Shown piece by piece: positions 1 through 12,500 of a DNA stretch of 64,000 nt. The notes below the pieces were generated by a model. The model made no database searches and was not told the DNA's origin. It saw nothing but the letters and a program-made list of their open reading frames with translations. The position numbers and the translations under genes were made by a program. The stretch's first letter is position 1. The number at the start of each line of letters is the position of its first letter. Origin of the DNA: Patella vulgata (taxonomy: Eukaryota > Mollusca > Gastropoda > Patellidae); assembly GCF_932274485.2 (NCBI RefSeq), contig NC_065887.2, forward strand, positions 43,419,201 to 43,483,200. Reading direction: 5' to 3'.

Positions 1-746
1 CAGACAGGCTGTAATCTGAAAAGTGTCTATCCTTTCCAAGAGCTAACCATCTCGTTGGAAGGGCTAAAAATCTACTTGTTTCTGAGCTTACTTTCATTCC
101 AGGGTCAATATAATCACTTGAACCATAATAATATTCAACATATTCCATCATATTCCGAGGGCCGCACAGAGGATTTTTTTCTGGATTACTTTTCGAGCTT
201 TTTTCCCCAACTCGTTGACCAGTTTTCCTTGAGAAAACCATAACTTTCTCCCAATTGTCCATGAGAAAACTACATATTCTATCTTACTGCATTGACGGGA
301 AGTGTTAAGCTGGACGTCTGTGAAAAGAGTTGATCGATAAATTTTCAAGGAAGCAATTGTTGTTTTTGTTTGTGAAATAGAGGACTCTCGCCGATGAGGC
401 TACTTTCCCCCCCCCCCCCCCCCCGAGAACCTCAGGCAACCAATTTGTTTTATGTACTACTATCGTAATAAAACATTACTTTGTTAACCACTTCCTGGTG
501 GCTGATCGAAGACTTACACCGAATGCGTATTCGGAAAAAAATGTCCCTGAGAAAATGTTTTTTTCCGACAATCGATATTCGATATGTCTTCTCTTGCACA
601 AATTATGCTGCACTGTGTAAGAACTTGCATCCTTTGATCTGAAGATTGTAGATGGAAAAGTATCATTTGCACTATTTCAAAGTAAACCTGCATTTTCGTA
701 TATCATCCCGTAATTTGTGATTAATGATAATGACTGTGGAAATAAT
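1..746. other. No gene seen; intronic or downstream sequence with a poly-C run
   Basis: AT-rich sequence without any recognisable exon. It contains a homopolymer C run at about 410-424. If the ABCB-like gene continues leftwards this is part of the intron downstream of the exon that ends at 2025. I looked on the minus strand for the expected next exon (end of TMD2 helix 8 into the intracellular loop) and did not find it. Confidence 0.5.
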
Positions 747-1046
747 ATGGGTTGAGGAAACGAAACGAAATGGGGTTTAACGTCCTACTGTTCTGCTCCT
801 AATCTGGGCTAATGAAGACGGGCATACGCCATACAGTGTGCTATGAGGGAAATTTTGCCCGGACAGCGGCACTACGACCTACTCTTATATCGAATTCCAA
901 CTGCCAAGGGATCTTTTACGTGCACGCCAATGTGTACACGGGATCTCGGTTTTTCGTCCCATCCAAATGACTAGACAGCTTTCCTTGTCAGCCCCTCCGT
1001 CCTGCATCACTGACAAGGGAGAACCACGCCGGAATGGGTTGAGGAA
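747..1046 (-). mobile_element. SINE family A, 5'-truncated copy with 13-bp target duplication
   Basis: The copy occupies 760-1033, tail on the left (GAAAC/GAAAT repeats) and body to the right, and lacks the tRNA-like head. It is flanked by an exact 13-bp direct repeat, ATGGGTTGAGGAA, at 747-759 and 1034-1046, as expected for target-primed insertion. The body (opposite strand) carries the family signatures CTTGTCAGTGATGCAGGA, CGTGTACACATTGGCGTGCA and GACGTTAAACCCCATTTC in diverged form. Confidence 0.85.
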
Positions 1047-1194
1047 TGGAAGATCTATGTTCGTCACATGACTGGACAATTCCACCACCGTCCCACCCTG
1101 TTGATGATCCCTCCCAAAGCGCCGCGGCGCGGCGCGGCGCGCTCTCTAAAAAAATCTCGAGCACAGTTTACTCTTCTTCTAAGTTTTCCAGTAG

Positions 1195-1636
1195 CTATTT
1201 AGTAACCCGGAGTTTGGTCCTCGTGTGTGGTTTTGGACCAGGTGAGCGCTGATGAAATAAGTTCATTAACATACAAGTGAGCGATCGCCTACGGTCAAAG
1301 GAAAATTTCTTTTCAGATTTTTTTTAACAATTTCTTCTCCCAAATTTCTCTCAAATAAAAATTCAAATTTTTTTTCCAGTATTTTTCTCTGTAAAATTAT
1401 TTTCTACGGAATGTTTTTTTTTAAAACGAATTTTTCAAAAAAAAAACGAATTTTTTTTTGTGACAGAAAATTTCTTTCGTCAAAAAATTTTTGGAGAAAA
1501 ACAAATCGGAAATTTTTTTGGGGGGTGGGTGGGCTATTTGTAAAATGAACATCAGAATGACCTTGACCTTCCTTCATCGGCGCTCACTTGGTCCAAAACC
1601 GCACACAGAGGACCAGGCTCCGGGTTACCTATTTAG
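1195..1636. mobile_element. hAT-like MITE with about 50-bp TIRs and 8-bp TSD
   Basis: Positions 1203-1628 are bounded by inverted repeats of roughly 50 bp starting TAACCCGGAG on both sides, containing GGTTTTGGACCA and GTGAGCGC. An identical 8-bp direct repeat CTATTTAG flanks the element (1195-1202 and 1629-1636). The interior is A/T-homopolymer rich with no coding capacity. An 8-bp duplication is typical of hAT elements; the superfamily call is an inference from TSD length only. Confidence 0.7.
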
Positions 1637-1750
1637 GGTGTTTTTCGGTATTTAGGGTGTTTTCCGGTATTTAGTGTTTTTCCAGTGTTTTCCGGTATTC
1701 AGTATAAAATGGTGTTTTCCGGTTGTTTTCCAGGTGTTTTCCGGTATATA
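1629..1750. repeat. Short tandem repeat, unit about 20 bp
   Basis: Degenerate tandem copies of TATTTAGGGTGTTTTCCGG, immediately right of the hAT-like MITE. The MITE target site matches this repeat, so it may have inserted at the array edge. Confidence 0.7.
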
Positions 1751-1888
1751 GTATTGCTGCCCGAAAAGCCGACGGATGGGAATTAGGTAACAAACCGAAT
1801 CCGACTAGTATTTTCAAGACAATTTCATACAGATGAGATTATCATTTTTGTCATTTGAGGGTTCAAGCTCCACATCTAATGAAACAAG

Positions 1889-2018
1889 AGAAGCATCCCA
1901 AAGAATGAAACAAAGAACACCACCCAAGAATAAAATAAGGGACACCACCCAAAGATTGAAACAAGGAACACCACCCAAAGATTGAAACAAGGAACACCAC
2001 CCACAGAATGAAACATTG
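1889..2018. repeat. Minisatellite of about 25 bp beside a splice donor
   Basis: About five copies of a unit resembling AGAATGAAACAAGGAACACC plus CACCCA. The array ends about 6 bp from the splice donor of the ABCB-like exon ending at 2025, so the intron begins almost directly with repeats. Confidence 0.8.
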
Positions 2019-2024
2019 ACTTAC

Positions 2025-2102
2025 CTGTCTCAACATGGACATAAATGCCATTTTTCGTAATCTTATCGTTAAATTTTCTCCTGATAGGGCAAACATATAC
2101 GA
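2025..2102 (-). CDS. ABCB1: ABCB1-like exon 21 (TMD2 intracellular loop start), last exon in window
   Basis: 78 nt, phase 0 to 0. [20 protein letters not shown] then MSMLRQ matches the loop before the third coupling helix. Acceptor ATATTTACAG, donor GTAAGT. No later exon is visible to the left. Confidence 0.93.
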
Positions 2103-5100
2103 CTGTAAATATATCATCAATATAATCAACAGGATGTAGATGATGATTTACATCAATAAAAATATATACCATTACAGTTATTAACATAAAAATATATACC
2201 ATTACAGTTATTAACATAAAAATATATACCATTACAGTTATTAACATAAAAATATATACCATTACAGTTATTAACATAAAGACGCAACAAATCAAAACAA
2301 CAAAAATATATACCATTACAGTTATTAACATAAAGACGCAACAAACCAAAACAACAAAAATATGTTGTTCTATTTTAATAATGCAGACTTATGTAATTTA
2401 GAATACTTGAGTGTTTGGCTTGTATTTAACATTTTATTATAGTAGGCTTGGTGTTTAAAGTGGCAGTATGCGATATTTAGATAATGAAAAATGAATATGT
2501 TGGAAATTTCATTCAAATTACTTCATAATAAGGGAAGTTGTGACTGAAGATATTGCATAGATCGTTCATTATTGTAGCAATATTTTTTGACGACTTTTAT
2601 TGTTAAATTATATATTCTTGGGATGTTTAAATACATTCACATATCAGCCATGCGATGGTCTAGAGAGATGGTCATGTGAATAATAGTTTAATAAACAATT
2701 TATATAACATGTAGCATCTTTATGTAGCTGATCTTGAAGTTGTAAATATTTCAATATGCATGTAGCCATACTTCAAAGTAAATATTCCAATAATCAGTCT
2801 GATTATTAATATCAGTATAGACTTTGTAAAGACAGATATTTTCAGAAGATAACATATTTTGTGCGTAGAATTCTCCAAGGAGAAAATTTACAAACTATTC
2901 ATAGATTAAATATCATATAAAAAAAAACAATATATTTTTTTTTAAATTTTAAAATGTGGTTTGAGTTTGATTAAAAGGAGACAATACCTGTAAGAACATC
3001 ATAACCATACTAATTAATCCAAGACCTAATAATAACAGAGCGTATAGTTGTATTTGTTTACTTCGTTCATCACCTTGTAACTGGAACACCTGAAATTATA
3101 AAATAACATATTATCCAACTCCCAAAAAGATATATATGATAGTTACCTTATCGCAACAAGCTTTGTACTCTGTATACATCATACACCTAGCTTTCTACTG
3201 TGTAGTGTGTATACATACACCTAGCTTTCAACTGTGTAGTGTGTATACAAGTAATTTCTGTGGAATACAGTAAGAAAGATGGTAGTAGTACTCATCTGCA
3301 CCAAGTTCCATAGCCCATACGCTTGTCTCTACGTGAAAATTTTGCAGCGACAGCGCACTATGGATTACCATACTTTTATTGTCAGGGGATGATTATTGTG
3401 CTAGACGCCGTTCCTTGATAAATTGTAATGACGATAAGTTTGTATTTGTTGATATTTACTGTTATCAAGAGTATCACGACTCAAGTTTTTACGTTATTTT
3501 GGGATCTTTAAGTAGGTTTAATATTTTATAAAATCGCACTTACCCCAAGAATCTCGGCAAAAATAATAGCAAAAGCTGGTTGGACGCCACCGTTAAGAAT
3601 GCTGGCAAAACAACCAATGAGAATATAGAACCATTCAGGACCATTAGTACGAATCATTCTGCCAAAACCAACGGAAGGAAGTTCCTCGTCCTAAAACACA
3701 GAGCATTTTCATTTTCTCAAAATGTCTTTACATCCAATCTATGACTAATCAATTAAATGTCCTTCTTTACTCTTCCCATTACTACACAAACCCTTTACTC
3801 TCTTCACAAACCCTTTACTTTCTACACAAAACCCTTTATTCTCTTCACAAACCCTTTACTCTCCATCTCTTAACTTTACTACAAGAACCTTTACTATCTA
3901 TCTTTCTAACTGCCTGCCCTTCTATATACCTCCCTACTATACCCCTTCTATATACCTCCCTACTATGCCCCCCCCCCCCCAGTCTATATACCTCCCTACT
4001 ATACCCCTTCTATGTACCTCCCTACTATACCCCCCCCCCAAAGTCTATTTACCTCCCTACTATGCCCCCCCTCCCCTGTCTATATACCTCCCTACTATGC
4101 CCCCCTTCTATACCTTCTATATACCTCCCTACTACCTTGCCCTTCTATATACCTCCCTTACTACGTACCCTGCCCTTCGTTACTACCTTTTCTAACCACT
4201 ATGTCCTTTGATATACTCCCTAATACCCTGCCTTTCTTTTTACCACCTTCCTATCCTACCATTCTTTATGCCCTCCAATTTTACTACCCTACCTATTTTA
4301 TATCCCTCATACCCTCACTCCCTTATATTCAGTACCCTTACTACCTTGCCATTCTTCACATTTGTTGATTCTAAAAACAAATATTGTTTCCCACCCACCT
4401 CTACTTTTTCCACCTTTTCAGTAACTGGTGTGGCACCTTTAACAAGAGACCCTGTTGCTGATACCATTCGTTCAAGTTGTGGTTTTACTTCACGTTTTGA
4501 TCCAACACGAATAAACTCATCTATTTCTTCTTCTACTTCCAAATCTAAAATTATTCATTACCAAATCTGTTAATAAAATAAGTCTTCCATGTTTACTATC
4601 CTATCATCTTTTACTATCTACCCTGACACATCTATCTCAACTCAGCTGTCCATTTACCACCCCAGCACCAGTGTTATCTATGAACAATCCTGACACCTCA
4701 TCTATCTCAACTCAGCAGTCTATTTACCACCCCAGCACCAGTGTTATCTATGAACAACACTGACAAGATGACCAGACAATTGTTTCTTCTGCTATTAGTG
4801 ATTAACAAGCGCTTCCACCGATGGTGATATCACAGGCAAGTTATCATATTTAAAGATACATTATGGGAGATTTGATAACGAGTTGGCAGTTCTCACTATA
4901 ATAGTTAAAAGGCAATTTGCTGAAAATTTCATTCAAATTGATCCACTATGAACCGAGAACTAAGAGAATGAAATTTCTGCCTAGCTTTGGTCATCATTAC
5001 TAAAGTCAGTTCAATAAACAGCATAGTCTCGATTATCCATTTAATCGAGAAGGAAAGTTATGCAGTAAATCGGCTCACAATCCACTTAAGATCGCAGGCT

Positions 5101-8100
5101 AGCGATGCCATCTAGAGTTGATTATGGTCTGGATAAGTTAATTAATGTCTAATTAATAATTTAGATAACATTTCAGGCCTAAAGAAAGACCTGCAATAGA
5201 CAGATTTAGCTCTTGCATAATGTATGTTTAAGGTTCTTTATATTAGTGGACATCAACAGTGTTATAGTGAAACACTTCAGTATAAAATATAGAGAACTAG
5301 CTATAACACGGGTTATATTAGTGGACACCTACAACAGTGTTATAGTGAAACCCTGGTGTAGCATTCACACGATTCACTATAATGTTGACGATATAACAGA
5401 TAGAAGCAGACGTTCAATAAAGCTATTTCACAGACACAGGTTAAATCAGTGAACCCCACAAACAGTGTTATTGAGAAGCCTATGAGTATTTAGAGTTGTT
5501 TCTATTCAAATTAAAGTTTCAAAATATACTTTTCAAAAAAAGTAGGGGATATTGAAAGGCAAATACCTATGCAGGTTGTGATATGATAAATAGTCATGGA
5601 CACTTGACATGCTTTGAGAGTATGTTCACAGATGAAGATCTTATCGCCCCAACAGAACAACTGAGCTGCACATGCGACACGCAATAGCGCCATACACGTG
5701 GGAGTGGTTCATTGTCAAATTTGACACTTCAAGGAAGGGTTGATGAAAACTGCCGCGTGCTGGTTTATCCTGTCCATGTTTGCTTTCCTATCGGTTTTTG
5801 CATAAGATTTAATCTTTGCTTTAGTGTGTTACGTTTAATTTGATCGGGAGGCGTGTTCGTCGACCAACCAACAACACTGCAAGAATTAGCCGTGGCACTG
5901 CAAGAGGAGTGGGTTGGATTGCCCCAAATCGTGATTGGATGGTTGATTAGGAGCATGCCACGACGAATTGCTGAATGTTTGACGATTGATGGAGCAATTA
6001 CTCATTATTAAGACAAAAATCAAAAACGTCCATTTTCACTTTTGACAGTGTATCTCTTTGCGAGTGAAATGTGGCTGTCAGATAAGCCTCCCATATGAAC
6101 TGTTTATGTTCATGTGTAATCAATTGGCCTGTTATTAACATAAACTGGTTACCTCTAATAAAAACAGCAGTGCATTTTCGCAGTTTTGTATGGTTTCTGA
6201 ATATCCCCTACTTTTTTGGAAGAGTATAGTTTAAATATCTTATTCTAGAGTTCAGCAAATAAAATCAGGCGTGAAATTAATGGGCAAAAGGTGAGGGATA
6301 CAAGGAGGTATGGTTGTCAGGGACACAAGATGGTACGATTGTCTGGGGCACAAGAAGGTATGATTGTCAGGGACACAAGAAGGTATGATTGTCAGGGACA
6401 CAAGATGGTATGATTGTCAGGGTATGATGAGAGTACTATAAGAAATATAAGTAGCAGAAGACAATCAAGTATGTTTTAAAATTAATGGCTGCGGTATATT
6501 TGTCGAACACGGCAGTGTCACATCTACAGAAACCATTAAACTATAAAAGTGGAGATTTAAGGGAGAATTCAAGCCATTTATTGATTAACCTAAAAATTCA
6601 AATTGTTTCAAGAAAAGGTGACAGAATTTTCAGGGTTTTGTGCTTATCAAGGCATGATCTCTTCTTCTGGTTTGGCTATATTAAGAAAAAGAATATACTA
6701 CAGCTGTGTTTCTGTCTCCTCTTCACTAAAGTTTAAGTTTCAAGGTCTCTTTTACATGTCTACTGGTGTCCCTGCAGGAACTACCCCTCACAAGTGGGGA
6801 TAAACCAGACTCTACATCTTATAGTAAATGAAAGTATTGGTGTCCAGATGAGGCTACCGAGCAACAAACAAAACCCTTCGCTAGAGACCGGAAAACCCTT
6901 CGCTAGAGGCCGGAAAAAACCTTTGCTAGAGACCAGAAAACCCTTTGCTAGAGACCGGAAAAATCCTTTGCTAGGGACCAGAATAAACCCTTGACTAAAT
7001 GAAATGAAATGAAATGAAATGGGGTTTAAAGTCCTACTCTTCTGCTCCTATACTGGGCTAATGAAGACGGGCATACGCCATACAGTGTGCTATGAGGGAA
7101 ATTTTGCCCGGGCAGCGGCACTATCGCCTACTCTTATATCGAATTCCAACTGCCAGGGGATCTTTTACGTGCATTCCAATATATACACGGGACCTCGGTT
7201 TTTCGTCTAATCCGAAGGACTAGACGTGATCCCCAAACCCTTGACTAGAGACTGGAACAAACCCTTTGCTAAGAAAAAGGGGCCTATAGAGAATGAGCAT
7301 AGTGAGCTAGATAAACTTGTTTCAAACACAACTCAAATAACACAAATACAAGTGTGGACACAATCAGCTGTTGGATGACAATAATGAGAGGATATTATAT
7401 ATTATATATACCTGGTTCATCTAAAACTGTTAGCAGATTAAGAGAAAAAACATTATATGTTAGTACTAAATATATTTCATATTAATAATTACAAGCATTA
7501 GTTGAAAACAAACAATATGGCCAGAAACTGGCCTCTACTGATTATTTTCCAGTTGACAATTGTCCTGCCGGAAAATGCAGAGCTAGAAATTCGTCGTTTT
7601 TTGCAAGAATCTAAGAGGATTCTCATATATGCAATCTGCGCGAATCTTTCAAATCTTAATATTAATACTGACTAAAAAAACAAAATATGTGTTTATTGTT
7701 TATCGCCAGTATCAGAAAATGCCGTAGCCAAAATAAGCTGATACGGCGCCGTGGCATTTCTTCATAACACAATTTGTAGTCCTTTGTCCATCACGTAACT
7801 TTCAAAAGTTTTTATTCATTCGTCGATGATAGACAAATGGCACAATGATCATGTGACAACCATAACTGAAATTGCTATAAAATAAAATTCTGTACGACTA
7901 TGATATAGCCTTCAATAATATTTTCAAAATTAAGCCTCTGTCAGTAGTGTATAAAATAAAAATCATAACGGTAAATGCTATTTAGAACTGGTTTATTGAC
8001 ATAATTCCAACCGATATGTCACGTGTCATTGGAATTCGGCAATGGAGATTCTGTCGGGAAAATATCCACTGTTTCTCTCTCTGTATATTCGCTGTCCTAT

Positions 8101-9515
8101 CAGGGGATTATATTCAAAGAAGATTTAAATTTACCTAACAACTGGTCAGTGAATCCATCAATGTAGGCCTATTATCCAGTTATTTTTTTAATATCTGGAC
8201 GGAGCGTGGATGATGCGCAATTCGGAAACCATGCCAAGGAGACCGTCTTCAATGGCCACATGGCTTATTTTACTGAACCTGTTACTAATATGAATAATCA
8301 GCAAGCTTGTTTTGTTTATTTAACTGGATTATCAAAATCACCGTTAAATGTGCTAATTACTCGGATTATGAACCACATATGGCCGATTCTCACTAAGGTA
8401 TGACTGTTATTGTAGCCGACAAGCAAGTTGATTGTCTTATTAAATAACAAGTAATAATTAACCCGTTGCCAAAAGTAGATTGATTATTTACGATACCATA
8501 GCGTCCGATTCATTGTTTTACCAATCGGCTTGAATAAACATCAATCGGCTAAAGCCGACAAAATACAGCCCCATGGTGAATACCGACCCTGACTGACATT
8601 CAATAGTCAGACTCGACAATTCTCCGAGATTTTTGTTTTTGTTTTTAGATTTGGAGATTCGCGTGAATTTCTAGCCCTGAAATGTTTTGCCACCAGTTGA
8701 CAATTGTCCTACAAGAAATTTATCCAGCTTCTGTGATAAATATATCACAGCTCCACAATATATACAATCAGTAAACAGAACAATTTTCAAATCAATGTAA
8801 TTCGACTACACAGAAACACCAATAAACTTTCAATTATTAGTGGAAAGCAGTCTTATATATTATAATGCAGTTTTTAAAGAGTACAGTTAACATTTACACA
8901 AATTGCTAGGTTATAATTATAGACGGAGAGAAGAAACTCAACACAAACTAATTCATTTTAGAACTAACATGTGGTTAAATTTTATTCTGCAGGTGTCTTT
9001 AGTAGGAAGAAACCAGAGAACCTGGAGAAAACTCATAGGGCTGAACAGGCCACCCTGCTCCTTGTCATGTTCAAGCGGCGAATCAAAACCACGCCACTTG
9101 ACTTAATGACAGACCTTATGATCTAAAACTCATCATACATTAAACCATTATAATTAAATAACACAATTCTTTAGGGTTATTCTAAATATCATCGGTGAAG
9201 TGTCAAAAGGGTGTATCTAAGAATTTCTAAAGATTAAGAAATAGAACCTTTTGTATTTCAAAATTTCCACAAATCAAGATACAACACATGATACCCAGAA
9301 CAGTTCTAATTGGCGTAGAGATACACAGCTTAGAAAGAAATGTGCATATTAGTTTGGAGATTTTAAAAATGCAAAAAAGTGTATTTGACTAATTTCCTGA
9401 GATACACCCTTTTGTCACTTCACGGACGATATGTAGTTAATAATATTTCATTTCTTGTCTGTTTAGATACAAAATGAAATGATGTGACATCATTCCCTCA
9501 CACACCACAACATAA

Positions 9516-9556
<41 letters not shown>

Positions 9557-12500
9557 AGGAAATGGGGTTTAATGTCCACTCGACACAAACTAGGTCATTT
9601 TGGGATTACAACAAAAATATAAGTAAAAGAATTACTCACCATCAGCCTTCTTATTCGTCTGAAACAGAAAATAATTTGATTGTAAAATGTGTCTTTTATT
9701 TTGACACGAGAACCTGAGCACTGGAGGAAACCTTACTTCACGTATCCTGTGATTAAAATCATACCACTTGACACAAGTACAGGGGGACTGCACCACACAT
9801 AATTTACACAAAAACAAATCTATCAACAAGACACAATACGCAGAAATCACAAAAAAAGGTACATATCAAATTAAGCGAATGGATCCGGGGGGCTAGCCGT
9901 AAGCGTCCACTGCACTGTACAGTCCCGGAGCCTATAGTGATACAGACAATCAGGAATATAACCCAAAGAAACCGTTGTGTAATGCCAGCATGAGTCATGA
10001 TCTGCTATATGTTACACAAAATACGAATGTAAGCATTATGTATACAAATAACCATATTGGTGAAATGTATAAAAAAACCAGGTAATCTAAAAACTAAAAG
10101 TTCTAAGTTAAGTGAGAAACATTTTTAGTATTCAATAAAATCGAGGTATATTGAATATGGTTAGGACATGTTCCATTTTACCACAAAAACACAGTAAAAA
10201 ACAAACAATACTGAACACAAAGAAGCAAATGAGAAAATGTGAACCGTCTTGAAAGACAGGCGTCTGCTGACTGAATGACGTGGCGTAAAAGGCAGTAGGT
10301 TGTCAATGACATCTAAGTTTCAATCTTCAACTATATTCAACAATTCCTCATAAATATGTTTGTACAAAAATGGCTGAATGAGTTTTACCTGATTCATGAC
10401 AAGTTGATAATAAATTCCTTCTTTTACCATTAACTCATCATGGCTACCTTCTTCCATGACCTGTCCATCCTTCAGACTATAAATATGATCTGCATTTTTA
10501 ATGGTCGACAGACGATGTGCAATAACTAGAGTTGTCCTTCCTTCTCGAGCCTGCAGATAAAAGAATATGTTGATCAGTGATTCAATATTAAAATGAAATA
10601 GTAAAGGGCTGAACACCCAACAGGACTAATGAAGACAACATGCGTCATGCAGAATGCCATACGGGAAATCTTGCCTAGTTAATCTTCAGGGAGAAACAGC
10701 AAAATTGTGATTAAACACAGGATACATATGGTTAACCGTAACTTGCGTGCATAATAACAAAAATATTGTGAGGACTAGTTTATTCCCAGGCTTTTGAGGA
10801 CTAGTTGATACCCTGCTTTGTGAGGACTAGTTGATACCCTGCTTTGTGAGGACTAGTTGATACCCTGCTTTGTGAGGACTAGTTTATACCCTGGCTTGTG
10901 AGGACTAGTTGGACTACGGTAGTTTATTCCCTGGCTTGTGAGGACTAGTTGATACCCTGCCTTGTGAGGACTAGTTTATAACCCAAGTGCTCTTTCTAAC
11001 AGATCAGAAGTTCACTTAGTTAAAGACTCTTGTAAACTACAATATTGGGAAAGTTGAATCAAAGTGAAAGTTCAAATCCATTCAGTATTTACAAAGATAT
11101 GAGGGATTTAAAATTTCATCGATCTATGCTTCTACCTATGTAACAACATGCTGCCGGCGGGACGATTTAACCAATACTACCCAATACCACTCCAATATCA
11201 CCACATACTACCCAATACTGCAACATAATGGTGTCTAATGAGCATATTACTTGATTTTTTTCAAAAATAGTGAGATATATCGTGGGAAATGTACTTCGAA
11301 TGTGATTACCGCATGCTGTCATCTTTATTTACAGTGAACCAAATTGATGGGCCGGTTTCAAACCTGTGTATATATCTATATTTAAGTCACCGATTCTCTG
11401 CTTCACTGAAATTTAACCCTGAATAATCTGTTATCAAATGTATACAATTACCTTATCTAAAGCTTCCTGTACGATAGATTCACTCTCGGTATCAAGAGCA
11501 GACGTAGCTTCATCCAATAACAATATCTTAGGATCACGAACCAGGGCTCGAGCAATGGCGATTCTTTGTTTCTGACCTCCACTAAGTTGCGCTCCTCGCT
11601 CTCCAACTAGTGTCTCATATTTCTGAAATCAAAATTTTTGATTATTGGTTTGGTGTTTAAATTTTATTTCCACAATACTTCCATCATCATTACACATTTA
11701 TGTAATAAAACCAGAATTTATAATTCAAGACCAAACTTTTTGATATAAGTTGTTAGTAGATGTCAGGGTCATCATAGCAAAGGTCACCGCTAGGTTACAA
11801 GATAGTAGATCAAAAGTCGAAAAAAATTCAAAGTGAAACCAGAAGTAAAATTCAAAAATCGGCAGACTAAGAATTGTTGCCATTTGCAGTACGTTCAACA
11901 CCAAAAAAGGTTTCTAAAATCGGAATCAAAATGGCAGCTGAATATCGATTTGAAGTTTTTTTGTAAAATCCAATATTGCGGTCAATCAGTTAAAAATGTT
12001 ATGGAACAAGATCTCTGAAAATGAAAGATAATATCTGGGGCTATCACTATTTAGTCTATTTTCAAAATGGAGACAATTAATCTTGTTCGGGAAAATTTGG
12101 AAGGCCTCAGTAATTTTCAGAAGTTTCCGGTAGCCGTCACAAAATTTTTTAATATACCATTTTGAAGGCCTCAACGTGTTCCTTATTTCTACCAAGTTTC
12201 AGCTTGATGCCTCAAGTAGTGACAGAGATACGCCATCTTGAATGTCGAAAAATGCTGAAGAAAACTTTCGCAAATCTCTTATGCTAAAACTTTTATATTG
12301 ACACATAGCATATTTATGGTAAAAATCGCTCCCTTTCGGAAATATTTGACATTTTAAGCCAATTCATACCGTCATCCGCCATCTTGGATTGATTATCAGT
12401 TTTCACCTAGACCGGCAAATCCGATTTTGGAAGACTTTTGGTATTTTGATACGCAAGTACCCTAGAAACAAAAACAGTTGAATTTAGCTTTCTGTAAATT

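Noticed and set aside
1117-1141. GC-rich run of CGCCGCGGCGCGG type as a CpG-island promoter
   Set aside because: Only about 25 bp long and isolated in AT-rich sequence; it reads as a simple GCGGC repeat.
1-1190. Search for the next ABCB exon (end of TM8 into the following loop)
   Set aside because: No minus-strand reading matches the expected family sequence with splice sites, so the gene continues outside the window.
3741-4573. Open frames rich in Pro, Tyr, Leu and Ser on the plus strand
   Set aside because: They follow a pyrimidine-rich tandem repeat and overlap the antisense of a real exon.
8206-8403. 65-codon plus-strand frame starting [15 protein letters not shown]
   Set aside because: No recognisable domain, intronic position inside an unclassified repeat insertion, no supporting splice or context signal.
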